From NCBI RefSeq assembly GCF_018614955.1, contig NZ_JAGGNV010000081.1, positions 1 to 42,604 on the forward strand: a DNA stretch of 42,604 bases. Reading direction: 5' to 3'. Positions 26,565 to 33,826 of this stretch are shown here, piece after piece. The position numbers and the translations under genes were made by a program. Source of the stretch: Variovorax paradoxus. Its GTDB lineage: Bacteria; Pseudomonadota; Gammaproteobacteria; Burkholderiales; Burkholderiaceae_C. The number at the start of each line of letters is the position of its first letter. Within the stretch, counting starts at the first letter, position 1. A model generated the notes under the pieces. It was not told the origin of the DNA, did no database searches, and saw nothing but the letters and a program-made list of their open reading frames with translations.

Positions 26565-26840
26565 ATGGCACGCATCGTCCTCGCCATCGACCGGTTGGTG
26601 CTGCGCGGGGTGGAGCGCGCCGATGCCGCCGCCGTCTCGGCCGCGCTGCAGGCCGAGCTGCACGCGCTGCTGGCCAGCGGCAGCAGCACGCTGGCCACGC
26701 AAGGCAGCGCGCACGCGCTGCAGGCCGGGAAGGTCCGGCTGCCTCACGGCGCGGACGCCGCGGCCCTGGGCCGCGCCGTGGCCGCGCGCATCGCGGGCGA
26801 CCCGGCGGCCCAGGCCGGCAACAAGGCAGGTGCGCCATGA
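26565..26840 (+). CDS. Small conserved eCIS protein of unknown function
   Basis: A 91-residue protein, MARIVLAIDRLVLRGVERAD, then AALQAELHALLASG, ending with LPHGADAAALGRAVAARI. Short proteins with the same 'I-IDRLVLRG ... LPxG...A..LGR..A' layout lie near the ATPase and DUF4157 genes in other eCIS clusters, so I take it as real. The role is unknown. In-frame ATG 26526 is an alternative start; neither has a strong ribosome site. The stop overlaps the next start (ATGA). Confidence 0.7.
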   Translation: MARIVLAIDRLVLRGVERADAAAVSAALQAELHALLASGSSTLATQGSAHALQAGKVRLPHGADAAALGRAVAARIAGDPAAQAGNKAGAP

Positions 26841-27301
26841 CCGCTGCAGTAGCCGCACGCGCCGCCGGCGTCGAACACACGCAAGGCACCGGCCCGCAAC
26901 GCTGGCTGCAGCGCAAGTGCGCCTGCGGCGGCTCGGCGGGCCTCACCGGCCACTGCAGCGAGTGCGAGCGCAAGAAGGCGCTGGGCCTGCAAGCCAAGCT
27001 GGCCGTGGGCGCGGCACACGATCCGCTGGAGGAAGAGGCCGACCGAGTGGCCGACCAGGTCACGCGCCCGCCGGTGGCCGGGCCCTGCGGACCGCTGGAG
27101 GAGCGGCTGACGCTGGCGCACGAGCAGATCCACTCGGTCCACACGCGCGAACTCCAGCAGCGGCACGGCCGCGGCACGCGCGCGTTGCGCACCGCCTTCA
27201 ACGAGGCCGGCGACTGGGTGGCCGACGAGATCAACTCGCGCCGCACCGACATCGCCGTCGCCAACTGGATGATGGACGTGCTGAACAGGGCCTGTCCATG
27301 A
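26837..27301 (+). CDS. Short DUF4157-type N-terminal protein without the HExxH domain
   Basis: A 154-residue protein. Residues about 22-67 are the usual front end of eCIS DUF4157 proteins: LQRKCACGG, then HCSECERKK (a CxC...CxxC zinc knuckle) and LQAKLAVGAAHDPLEEEADR. Where the HExxH domain should follow, it has an unrelated charged helical stretch (ERLTLAHEQIHSVHT, then NEAGDWVADEINSRR) and ends. HEQIH is formally an HExxH motif (His at about 95), but it is not in a DUF4157 context. Overlapping ATGA junctions on both sides suggest stoichiometric expression with the large DUF4157 protein. It may be a split-off accessory or a small cargo. Confidence 0.75.
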   Translation: MTAAVAARAAGVEHTQGTGPQRWLQRKCACGGSAGLTGHCSECERKKALGLQAKLAVGAAHDPLEEEADRVADQVTRPPVAGPCGPLEERLTLAHEQIHSVHTRELQQRHGRGTRALRTAFNEAGDWVADEINSRRTDIAVANWMMDVLNRACP

Positions 27302-30300
27302 CCCGCACGCGCAGCCCCCGCGTCCCGGCAACCGCAGCGTCCACGACTGCGCCGGCCTCTTCTTGGCTGCAGCCCAAGCTGGCCATCGGCGCACCGGGCG
27401 ACCGCTACGAGCAGGAAGCCGACCAGGCCGCCGACCGCGTGCTGCAAGGCGGCAGCCGGCCCGCGCTGACGCCGCTGCGCGCACCCGCCGTGCAGCGCCA
27501 GGACGACGAGCGCAAGAAGAAAGAGCCGGACCCGGCCGGCGAAGGCCTGGGCGTGGTGGCCGCCAACCTGGGCGAGAACAACCCGGCCTTCGGCATCTTC
27601 ACCGAGAAGCTGGCGGCGGGCTTCATGCGCCAGCCGCCGGAGCTGAGCGTGGGCGTGCCGGTGTTCCTGGGCGCCAACTACGCCTTCCTCTGGAGCATGG
27701 CGATGGTGAACCCGGCCATGCGCCGCGACTTCGACGACTTCAACCTGGCGATGCTGCCCGGCATCGTGCCGCAGTTCCCGGTCAAGACCTTCACATATCG
27801 CATCCTGGACAGCGCGCAGACGCGCTTCGAATTCGACTTCGGCCTGGACGCCACTTCGCTGCTGGAGGCCTTCAACGACGGCGTGCTGAACACCCACCTG
27901 TCCAGCCTGAAGTTCGATAGCAGCGGCCGGCTCGACACCGCCGGCGGGGCGCCGCTTTCGCTGTCGGCGCTGCAGGTCAAGCTGGGGCTGTTCAGCGACG
28001 GCGTCAACCTGACGGGCGGCTTTCGCAACGGCATCTCACCCTACCCGCTGATAGAGCCGGGCGGCAGCGTGATGGCGCAGACCCCTGCGCTGCCCGATCT
28101 GCAGGCGGGCCGGCAGGACGTGCGCTTCACGCTGAACCTGGACCTGGTGCGGCTGTACCAGCACTTCAATCCGGGCCGCCCGAACCCGCTGGGCCCGCAG
28201 ATCGACGTCGCGCGCGAAGCGCAGCAACCCGCGCAGGCGCCCGGCGCGCGCGAAAGCAGTCCGGCCGCGGCCGCCGCGGTGCAGTCCACGCTGGCCGAGG
28301 GCGGCACGCCGCTGGAGCCCGCGACGCGGCAGTTCATGGAGTCGCGCTTCGGCCACGACTTCGGCGGCGTGCGCATCCACGCCGATGCCCAGGCCGCCGC
28401 CTCGGCGCAATCCGTGGGCGCGCGCGCCTACACCGTGGGCACCGACCTCGTATTCAATCGCGGCCAGTACGCACCGGCCACGCCAGTCGGCCGCCACCTG
28501 CTGGCGCACGAACTGGCCCACGTGGTGCAGCAGGCCGATGGCGCCCACGTGATGCAGCGCAAGCTGGACGTGGAGGACTTCGACGCCGGCAGCTTCAACC
28601 TGCCCACGCTCAAGGCCTACCTGGCCAAGGTCGGCCCCGGCCGCATCGAGGACAAAGGCGACAGCGACGACAAGGCGCGCGCCATCGTCGCGCAATGGCG
28701 CAAGGGCACGATGCAGCTCGACGCCGGCCAGAAGATCGCGCTGATTCAGGAGATGCAGTCCGGCTTCACCGGCAACGACGACGAGCGCGCCATCCTCACG
28801 CTGCTGCTGAACACGCCGGAGTCGGAACTGCCGCAGCTCTTCGCCACCAAGGGCGGACTGGACCCGAAGAACCTGGACAGCGACTTCCACGGCGCCGAGG
28901 AGGACGCGCTGCGCGCCTTCTACGACAAGAACTTCATCGGCGGGCGCAAGTCCGCGCTGGGCGGTGCGCGCAGCATGCGCACCGCGCGCGCCGACGAGCC
29001 CGCCGTCACCGCGCCGGCCGCCACCGATATCGCTGCCGAAAAGCCGGTGCAGGGCCCGCCGCGCAAGGACTACGTGTTCATCATGGGCGACGTGAAGAAG
29101 GACGACTTCTACCGCGAAGCCTTCCGCTACTTCTCTGCCCACAGGCCGACCGCCACCTTCGTCACCGACAAGCGCAGTCTGGCCGCGGTGCTGAGCCATG
29201 TGGCCAGCCAGATCTCGGAGCCGATCGGCAACCTGTACCTGGTCTCGCATGCCAACGAGGACGGCACCTTGAGCTTCGCGCTCGATGGCGACGACAAGGA
29301 CAAGAAGCTCAATGTGACCGAACTGCGCAAGGCCTTGCGCCCGGCCAGCGGCGCGTCCACGCTGACCAAGCTCGGCAAGCAGATCGACGCCCGCACCGTG
29401 ATCCGCATCAAGGGCTGCGACATCGGCCGCACCAAGGAGATGCTGGACCTGCTTGACGAAGCCTTCGGCGGCGCCGGCAGCGTGACCGCGCCCACGCACG
29501 AGCAGGAGTACGGCACCGACCCCCTGCTCGGCAAGCGCGCGGACGAGGCCTTCCGCGCCGAGGTGGCGGCCGCGCATCCGGAGCCGCCCGCCGTCGACAC
29601 GAAGCTCAAGGGTGCGGAACTCAAGGCCGCCAAGGCGGCACGGGCCAAGGCCATGGCCGAGCGCAAGGTGGCGATCGCGGCCGAGCTGAAGGAACGCGCC
29701 CCCGAGCGCAAGTCGCGTGTCGCGCAAGCCCAGCAGTACGAAGCCTTCTCGGGCCCGATGTTCCAGCGCCCGGGCGAGGACCTGTTCACCGCGAAGGAAC
29801 TGCTGCCCGAACTCGAGCGCCTGTACGGCCACCTGTCCGAGAAGCAGCGCAAGGCGCTGGCGGCCAAGCTGGTGGCCAAGGACACGCGGCCGGAGAGCGT
29901 GGCACTCAAGAATGGCACCTACCAGCAGAAGGGCCAGCGCTTGTACCGCCGCGTGATCGAGCAGACGCACTGGGATCCGCAGGATGCGACGGGCTTCCTC
30001 GCGCTGTACCGCAGCGGCGGCCGCAAGACCCGCAAGGGCTTCCAGCCCGGCGCCTTGACGTCCGGCCCCTCCGTCGGCGAGGAAGGCCAGCCGCAGCGCA
30101 CCTACCGGCTGACGGGCAGCCTGCCCGACGGCGGCAGCGAGTTTCTCGAGCTGAGTGCGGACGTGGTTCCCGACGACGCCACCTACCTGGCCACCGCACG
30201 CGCCACGCTGAACAACCCCGACCGCTACAACTGGACCCAGGAGCGCTCTTACAACCCCAAGACCGGCAAGACCACGCTCAAGGCCACGGCCACGCGCGTG

Positions 30301-30438
30301 CTGACCTACCTGCACCACGGCGAGCTGGATGCGGCCGCGCACCAGCACTTCAACCGCACCGAGCCCGACGCCGACTTCTACGCGAAGTCGACCTTCGCGC
30401 CGCCGCCGGCCAAGCCCAAGCCCAAGCCAAGGCCCTGA
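27298..30438 (+). CDS. Large eCIS DUF4157 protein with putative C-terminal His-Cys protease-like domain
   Basis: A 1046-residue protein starting at an ATGA overlap. Residues 24-50 repeat the eCIS N-terminal signature (WLQPKLAIGAPGDRYEQEAD). Residues about 75-330 are beta-rich and unassigned. Residues about 336-411 are the DUF4157 domain (TRQFMESRFGHDFGGVRIH, then the zinc-metalloprotease-like HELAH at 404-408). At 590-720 is a domain with KDYVFIMGD, LYLVSHANEDGTLSFAL (His651) and IRIKGCDIGRTKEML (Cys707). This spacing and the hydrophobic strands before His and Cys resemble clan-CD (caspase/CHAT-like) peptidases. About 330 more residues follow, ending in Pro-Lys repeats. DUF4157 proteins are eCIS-associated and some are cargo; this may be an effector carried by the particle. 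Confidence 0.85.
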   Translation: MTRTRSPRVPATAASTTAPASSWLQPKLAIGAPGDRYEQEADQAADRVLQGGSRPALTPLRAPAVQRQDDERKKKEPDPAGEGLGVVAANLGENNPAFGIFTEKLAAGFMRQPPELSVGVPVFLGANYAFLWSMAMVNPAMRRDFDDFNLAMLPGIVPQFPVKTFTYRILDSAQTRFEFDFGLDATSLLEAFNDGVLNTHLSSLKFDSSGRLDTAGGAPLSLSALQVKLGLFSDGVNLTGGFRNGISPYPLIEPGGSVMAQTPALPDLQAGRQDVRFTLNLDLVRLYQHFNPGRPNPLGPQIDVAREAQQPAQAPGARESSPAAAAAVQSTLAEGGTPLEPATRQFMESRFGHDFGGVRIHADAQAAASAQSVGARAYTVGTDLVFNRGQYAPATPVGRHLLAHELAHVVQQADGAHVMQRKLDVEDFDAGSFNLPTLKAYLAKVGPGRIEDKGDSDDKARAIVAQWRKGTMQLDAGQKIALIQEMQSGFTGNDDERAILTLLLNTPESELPQLFATKGGLDPKNLDSDFHGAEEDALRAFYDKNFIGGRKSALGGARSMRTARADEPAVTAPAATDIAAEKPVQGPPRKDYVFIMGDVKKDDFYREAFRYFSAHRPTATFVTDKRSLAAVLSHVASQISEPIGNLYLVSHANEDGTLSFALDGDDKDKKLNVTELRKALRPASGASTLTKLGKQIDARTVIRIKGCDIGRTKEMLDLLDEAFGGAGSVTAPTHEQEYGTDPLLGKRADEAFRAEVAAAHPEPPAVDTKLKGAELKAAKAARAKAMAERKVAIAAELKERAPERKSRVAQAQQYEAFSGPMFQRPGEDLFTAKELLPELERLYGHLSEKQRKALAAKLVAKDTRPESVALKNGTYQQKGQRLYRRVIEQTHWDPQDATGFLALYRSGGRKTRKGFQPGALTSGPSVGEEGQPQRTYRLTGSLPDGGSEFLELSADVVPDDATYLATARATLNNPDRYNWTQERSYNPKTGKTTLKATATRVLTYLHHGELDAAAHQHFNRTEPDADFYAKSTFAPPPAKPKPKPRP

Positions 30439-30441
30439 ACC

Positions 30442-31101
30442 ATGACCACCTCCCCCAACTCCCCCAAGCTGATCAAGGGCGGCCTGGTGCTGGTCGACCC
30501 GGCGTCGGCGCAGGTGCAGCGCGTGATCTCGCTGCAATACAACGCCGACTCGCTGACGCGCAAGCTCCAGGCCCAGTCGGTTGGCGGCGAAGGCACCGAC
30601 CGCACTGAGCCCACGCGCTTCAAGGGCCCGGCCGTGGAGACCATCAGCTTCGAGGCCGACATCGACGCCACCGACCAGCTCGAGTTCCCGGACCAGAACG
30701 CCAGCGTCATCGCCCACGGCATCGCGCCGCAACTGGCGGTGCTGGAGTCGCTGTCGCATCCCAGCGCGGCGCAGTTGCAGCGGGTGGACAGCCAGGCCAG
30801 CTCCGGCACGCTGGAGATCGCGCCCATGCTGGCGCCGCTGCTCCTTTTCGTCTGGGGCAAGAGCCGGATCGTGCCGGTGAAGCTGGCCGACTTCTCGATC
30901 ACCGAGGAGGCCTTCGACCCGGCGCTCAACCCGATCCGCGCCAAGGTTTCGTTCAGCCTGCGCGTGCTGTCGGTGGACGACCTGGGCTTCTCGTCCAAGG
31001 GCGGGTCCTTGTTCATGACCTATCTGCAGGGCAAGGAGAGGCTGGCCGCCAAGGTGCAGCCGGTGTCCTTCTCCACGCTCGGCATCGGGGGGATTTCGTG
31101 A
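30442..31101 (+). CDS. eCIS tube/baseplate adaptor protein, Pvc7-like
   Basis: A 219-residue protein of the CIS tube-protein family (Pvc7/Afp7-type). It shows KLIKGGLVLVDPASAQVQRV and LQYNADSLTRKLQ at the start, ETISFEADIDATD, LAPLLLFVWG and VSFSLRVL. In PVC-type particles it joins the tube to the spike hub; longer members carry a LysM domain, which here appears to be a separate downstream gene. It begins three bases after the DUF4157 stop codon. Confidence 0.85.
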   Translation: MTTSPNSPKLIKGGLVLVDPASAQVQRVISLQYNADSLTRKLQAQSVGGEGTDRTEPTRFKGPAVETISFEADIDATDQLEFPDQNASVIAHGIAPQLAVLESLSHPSAAQLQRVDSQASSGTLEIAPMLAPLLLFVWGKSRIVPVKLADFSITEEAFDPALNPIRAKVSFSLRVLSVDDLGFSSKGGSLFMTYLQGKERLAAKVQPVSFSTLGIGGIS

Positions 31102-31472
31102 TGGTCGATCCGATCCAGGCCTTCATGCAGGCCAACGGCCTGGCGCAGCCGACCTTCGCACCGGACAGCCGCTACCACGGCCTGCCGACCGCGCAGGCCA
31201 CCTTGCCGGACGGCCGACAGGTGGTGTTCGTCACGCGGCGCTTCCTGCCGCCTCCGGAGAACTTCGCGCGGATTGCCAGCGCCACCGTCGTGGCCGGCGA
31301 CCGGCTCGACAACCTCTCCGCCCAGCACCTGGGCGCAGCCGAGCAAAACTGGCGCCTGGCCGACGCCAACGGCGCGATGCTGCCCGAGGCGCTGGTGGCC
31401 GAAGTCGGCCGCCAACTGGCCATCACGCTGCCCGAGGGCGTGCCCGCACCCGGAGCCGGAGATGTTCGCTAA
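31101..31472 (+). CDS. LysM-like small eCIS baseplate protein
   Basis: A 123-residue protein with YHGLPTAQATLPDGRQVVFV, RRFLPPPE, then VVAGDRLDNLSAQHLGAAEQNWRLADAN, a LysM-like fold (G-D-x-L, then W-R-L-A-D-N), ending LAITLPEGV. In other clusters this lies after the Pvc7-type gene. LysM-like modules in phage tails and eCIS stabilise the baseplate hub. Start ATG 31101 overlaps the previous stop (TGATG); GTG 31098 is also possible. It overlaps the hub gene by 11 bases. Confidence 0.78.
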   Translation: MVDPIQAFMQANGLAQPTFAPDSRYHGLPTAQATLPDGRQVVFVTRRFLPPPENFARIASATVVAGDRLDNLSAQHLGAAEQNWRLADANGAMLPEALVAEVGRQLAITLPEGVPAPGAGDVR

Positions 31473-32601
31473 GGGCATCCAGCTCAGCCTGATGATCGGC
31501 CCCATCGTGCCGATCCCGGTGCCGCGGGTGGTGACGGACGCACTCGAGAGCGTCGAGGTGCGCACCGCCACCGGCAGCGCGAGCGGCTTCCAGCTCAAGT
31601 TCTCGATCACCGCGCGCTCGGAACTCAACACCATCTTCCTTTTGGCCGGCGTCAACTCGACGCCCTTCACGCCGGCGCTGCGCGTGCTGCTGGTGGTGAC
31701 GCTCAACGGCCAGCCGCAGCCGTTGTTCGACGGCGTGATGACCAACGTGCAGGTTCAGCCCGGCAGCCAGGGTCAACCCGGCAGCCTGGTCGTGACCGGC
31801 GAGGACGTGACCAAGGCCATGGACAAGCAGGACTGGAGCGGCCTGCCCTTCCCGGCCGTGCCGGTGGAGGGGCGCGTGGCGCTGCTGTGCGCCAAGTACG
31901 CGCCCTTCGGCCTCATCCCCATGATCATCCCGGTGCTCTTCCCCGATGTGCAGATCCCGATCGACAAGATCCCGGCGCAGCAGGGCACCGACCTGGCCTG
32001 CATCCAGGAGCTGGCGCGTCAGGTGGGCTATGTGTTCTACGTCGAGCCGGGGCCGACGCCGGGCACCAACATCGCCTACTTCGGCCCCGAACTCAAGATC
32101 GGCGTGCCGCAGCCGGCGCTGAACGTGGACATGGACGCGCTGACCAACGTCGAGTCGCTGAGCTTCACTTTCGATCCTGAGAAGGGCGTGCTGCCCGTCG
32201 TGTTCATCCAGAACCAGCTCACGCGCGTCCCGATCCCGATCCCGATCCCCAACCTGAACCCGCTGCAGCCGCCGCTGGGCGCGCTGCCCACGCCGCTGTC
32301 CAACATCAAGTTCATGAAGGACACGGCCAAGATGAGCCCGATGCGGGCGATCTCGGCCGGCCTCGCGGAAGCGGCCAAGTCGCAGGACGCGGTGAGCGGC
32401 AGCGGCACGCTGGACGTGCTGCGCTACGGCCGGCCGCTGAAGGCGCGCGGGTTGGTCGGCGTGCGCGGCGTGGGCATTGCCTACGACGGGCTGTACTACG
32501 TCAGCAGCGTGACCAGCAACCTCAGGCGCGGCGAGTTCAAGCAGAGCTTCGAGCTCACGCGCAACGGGCTAGTGTCGATCACGCCCAAGGTCCCCGTCTG
32601 A
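31462..32601 (+). CDS. Baseplate hub protein, gp27/late control D-like
   Basis: A 379-residue protein of the phage late control D / gp27 / VgrG N-terminal family. It has beta-barrel segments GFQLKFSITARSE, LFDGVMTNVQV and SLVVTGEDVTKAMDK, then CIQELARQVGYVFYVEPG and the end YDGLYYVSSVTSNLRRGEFKQSFELTRNG, typical of hub proteins. It forms the trimeric hub to which the spike attaches. A proline-isoleucine run (VPIPIPIP) lies in the middle. The gene overlaps the LysM-like gene by 11 bases and is followed by the separate gp5-like gene, whereas in Pvc8 hub and spike are fused. Confidence 0.87.
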   Translation: MFAKGIQLSLMIGPIVPIPVPRVVTDALESVEVRTATGSASGFQLKFSITARSELNTIFLLAGVNSTPFTPALRVLLVVTLNGQPQPLFDGVMTNVQVQPGSQGQPGSLVVTGEDVTKAMDKQDWSGLPFPAVPVEGRVALLCAKYAPFGLIPMIIPVLFPDVQIPIDKIPAQQGTDLACIQELARQVGYVFYVEPGPTPGTNIAYFGPELKIGVPQPALNVDMDALTNVESLSFTFDPEKGVLPVVFIQNQLTRVPIPIPIPNLNPLQPPLGALPTPLSNIKFMKDTAKMSPMRAISAGLAEAAKSQDAVSGSGTLDVLRYGRPLKARGLVGVRGVGIAYDGLYYVSSVTSNLRRGEFKQSFELTRNGLVSITPKVPV

Positions 32602-32614
32602 AGGAGCCAATCCA

Positions 32615-33124
32615 GTGCCCGAGAAGTTCTACGGCAAGTACCGCGGCATGGTGCTCAACAACATCGACCCGATGCAGATGGGCCGGCTGATGGTGCAGGT
32701 GCCCGACGTCGGTGGCGTGATGCCCTCGACCTGGGCCATGCCCTGCGTGCCGGTGGCCGGGATCCAGAACGGCATGTTCGCGCTGCCGATGATCGGCTCG
32801 GGCGTCTGGATCGAGTACGAGCAGGGCGACATCGACCACCCGATCTGGGTCGGCTGCTTCTGGGGCAGCGCGGCCGAGGTGCCGGCGCTGGCGCGGCTCA
32901 CGCCGCCGGCGGTGCAGGCCATCACCATGCAGACACCGCTGCAGAACGGCCTGACCATCAGCGACCTGCCCGGGCCCAGCGGCGGGATCATGCTCAAAAG
33001 CGCGACCGGCGCCACCTTGATCGTCAACGACACCGGCATCTACATCCAGAACGGCAAGGGCGCGTCCATCGTGATGACCGGTCCCACGGTCACCATCAAC
33101 GCCGGCGCCCTCACCATCGTCTAG
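32615..33124 (+). CDS. Baseplate spike protein, gpV/gp5 OB-fold type
   Basis: A 169-residue protein. The OB-fold start FYGKYRGMVLNNIDPMQMGRL, PMIGSGVWIEYEQGDIDHPIWVGCFWG and the beta-helix-like end KSATGATLIVNDTGIYIQNG are characteristic of gpV/gp5 N-terminal-type spike proteins that sit below the hub and puncture the target. It starts at GTG 32615 after AAGGAG (32601-32606). It is shorter than full gp5, with no lysozyme domain, as in other eCIS. Confidence 0.9.
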   Translation: MPEKFYGKYRGMVLNNIDPMQMGRLMVQVPDVGGVMPSTWAMPCVPVAGIQNGMFALPMIGSGVWIEYEQGDIDHPIWVGCFWGSAAEVPALARLTPPAVQAITMQTPLQNGLTISDLPGPSGGIMLKSATGATLIVNDTGIYIQNGKGASIVMTGPTVTINAGALTIV

Positions 33125-33134
33125 GCGCAGCAGC

Positions 33135-33455
33135 ATGTCCGGCCCCCTCCTCCACCTCGGCGCCACCGTCTTGTGCGCGCACGGCGGCCAGGCCACGCCC
33201 AGCGCCCCCGTGCCGCGCGTGCTGGTCTCGGGCCAGCCGGTGGCGACGCAGGCGGCGCCCTACCTGGTGGCCGGTTGCGCCTTTTCGCCGCCGCAGGGCA
33301 ACGGGCCCTGCGTGACGGCGCAATGGATCGTGGCGGCCACGCGCGTGTTCGCCGCCGGCCAGCCGGTGCTGCTGATGAGCAGCCAGGCCATCTGCGCACC
33401 CACCGGCACGCCGCTGGTGGCGGTGGCGGCGCAGACCCGCGTCATAGGGATGTGA
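33135..33455 (+). CDS. PAAR-like spike tip protein
   Basis: A 106-residue protein: PLLHLGATVLCAHGGQATP, VLVSGQPVATQ, then CAFSPPQGNGPC and AICAPTGTPLVAV. This is the eCIS variant of the PAAR tip (related to Pvc10), with several cysteines and a histidine likely holding a metal at the apex. It starts 10 bases after the spike gene and caps the spike. Confidence 0.88.
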   Translation: MSGPLLHLGATVLCAHGGQATPSAPVPRVLVSGQPVATQAAPYLVAGCAFSPPQGNGPCVTAQWIVAATRVFAAGQPVLLMSSQAICAPTGTPLVAVAAQTRVIGM

Positions 33456-33460
33456 ACACC

Positions 33461-33826
33461 ATGGACACCGACACCGGCTTTCCCTTCCGCATCGACGGTC
33501 GCGGCCGCAGCGCGACGGTGTCGCGCGACGCGCACCTGCGCGACCTGATCGAGCAGCTGCTGTTCACCGTTCCGGGCGAACGGGTGAACCGGCCCGATTT
33601 TGGCTGCGGCCTGATGCAACTGGTGTTCGCGCCCAACAGCCCCGAGCTGGCGGCCACGGTGCAGGCGCTGGTGCATGGCTCGCTGCAGCAGTGGCTGGGC
33701 CACCTGATGCGCATCGACGAGGTCAGCGCGGAGAGCGAGGACGCGACCCTCTCGGTGACGGTGCGCTACACGGTGCTGGAAACGCAGCAGACCGGGCAGG
33801 CGCAGTTCAGGCGGGAGATCACATGA
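33461..33826 (+). CDS. Baseplate wedge protein, gp25-like
   Basis: A 121-residue protein of the gp25/IraD family: FPFRIDGRGRSATV, then HLRDLIEQLLFTVPGERVNRPDFGCGL and LRYTVLETQQ-type ending. It is a conserved wedge protein that starts sheath assembly on the baseplate. ATG 33461 is preferred; an in-frame GTG at 33452 overlaps the preceding stop. The gene's own stop overlaps the next start (ATGA). Confidence 0.9.
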   Translation: MDTDTGFPFRIDGRGRSATVSRDAHLRDLIEQLLFTVPGERVNRPDFGCGLMQLVFAPNSPELAATVQALVHGSLQQWLGHLMRIDEVSAESEDATLSVTVRYTVLETQQTGQAQFRREIT

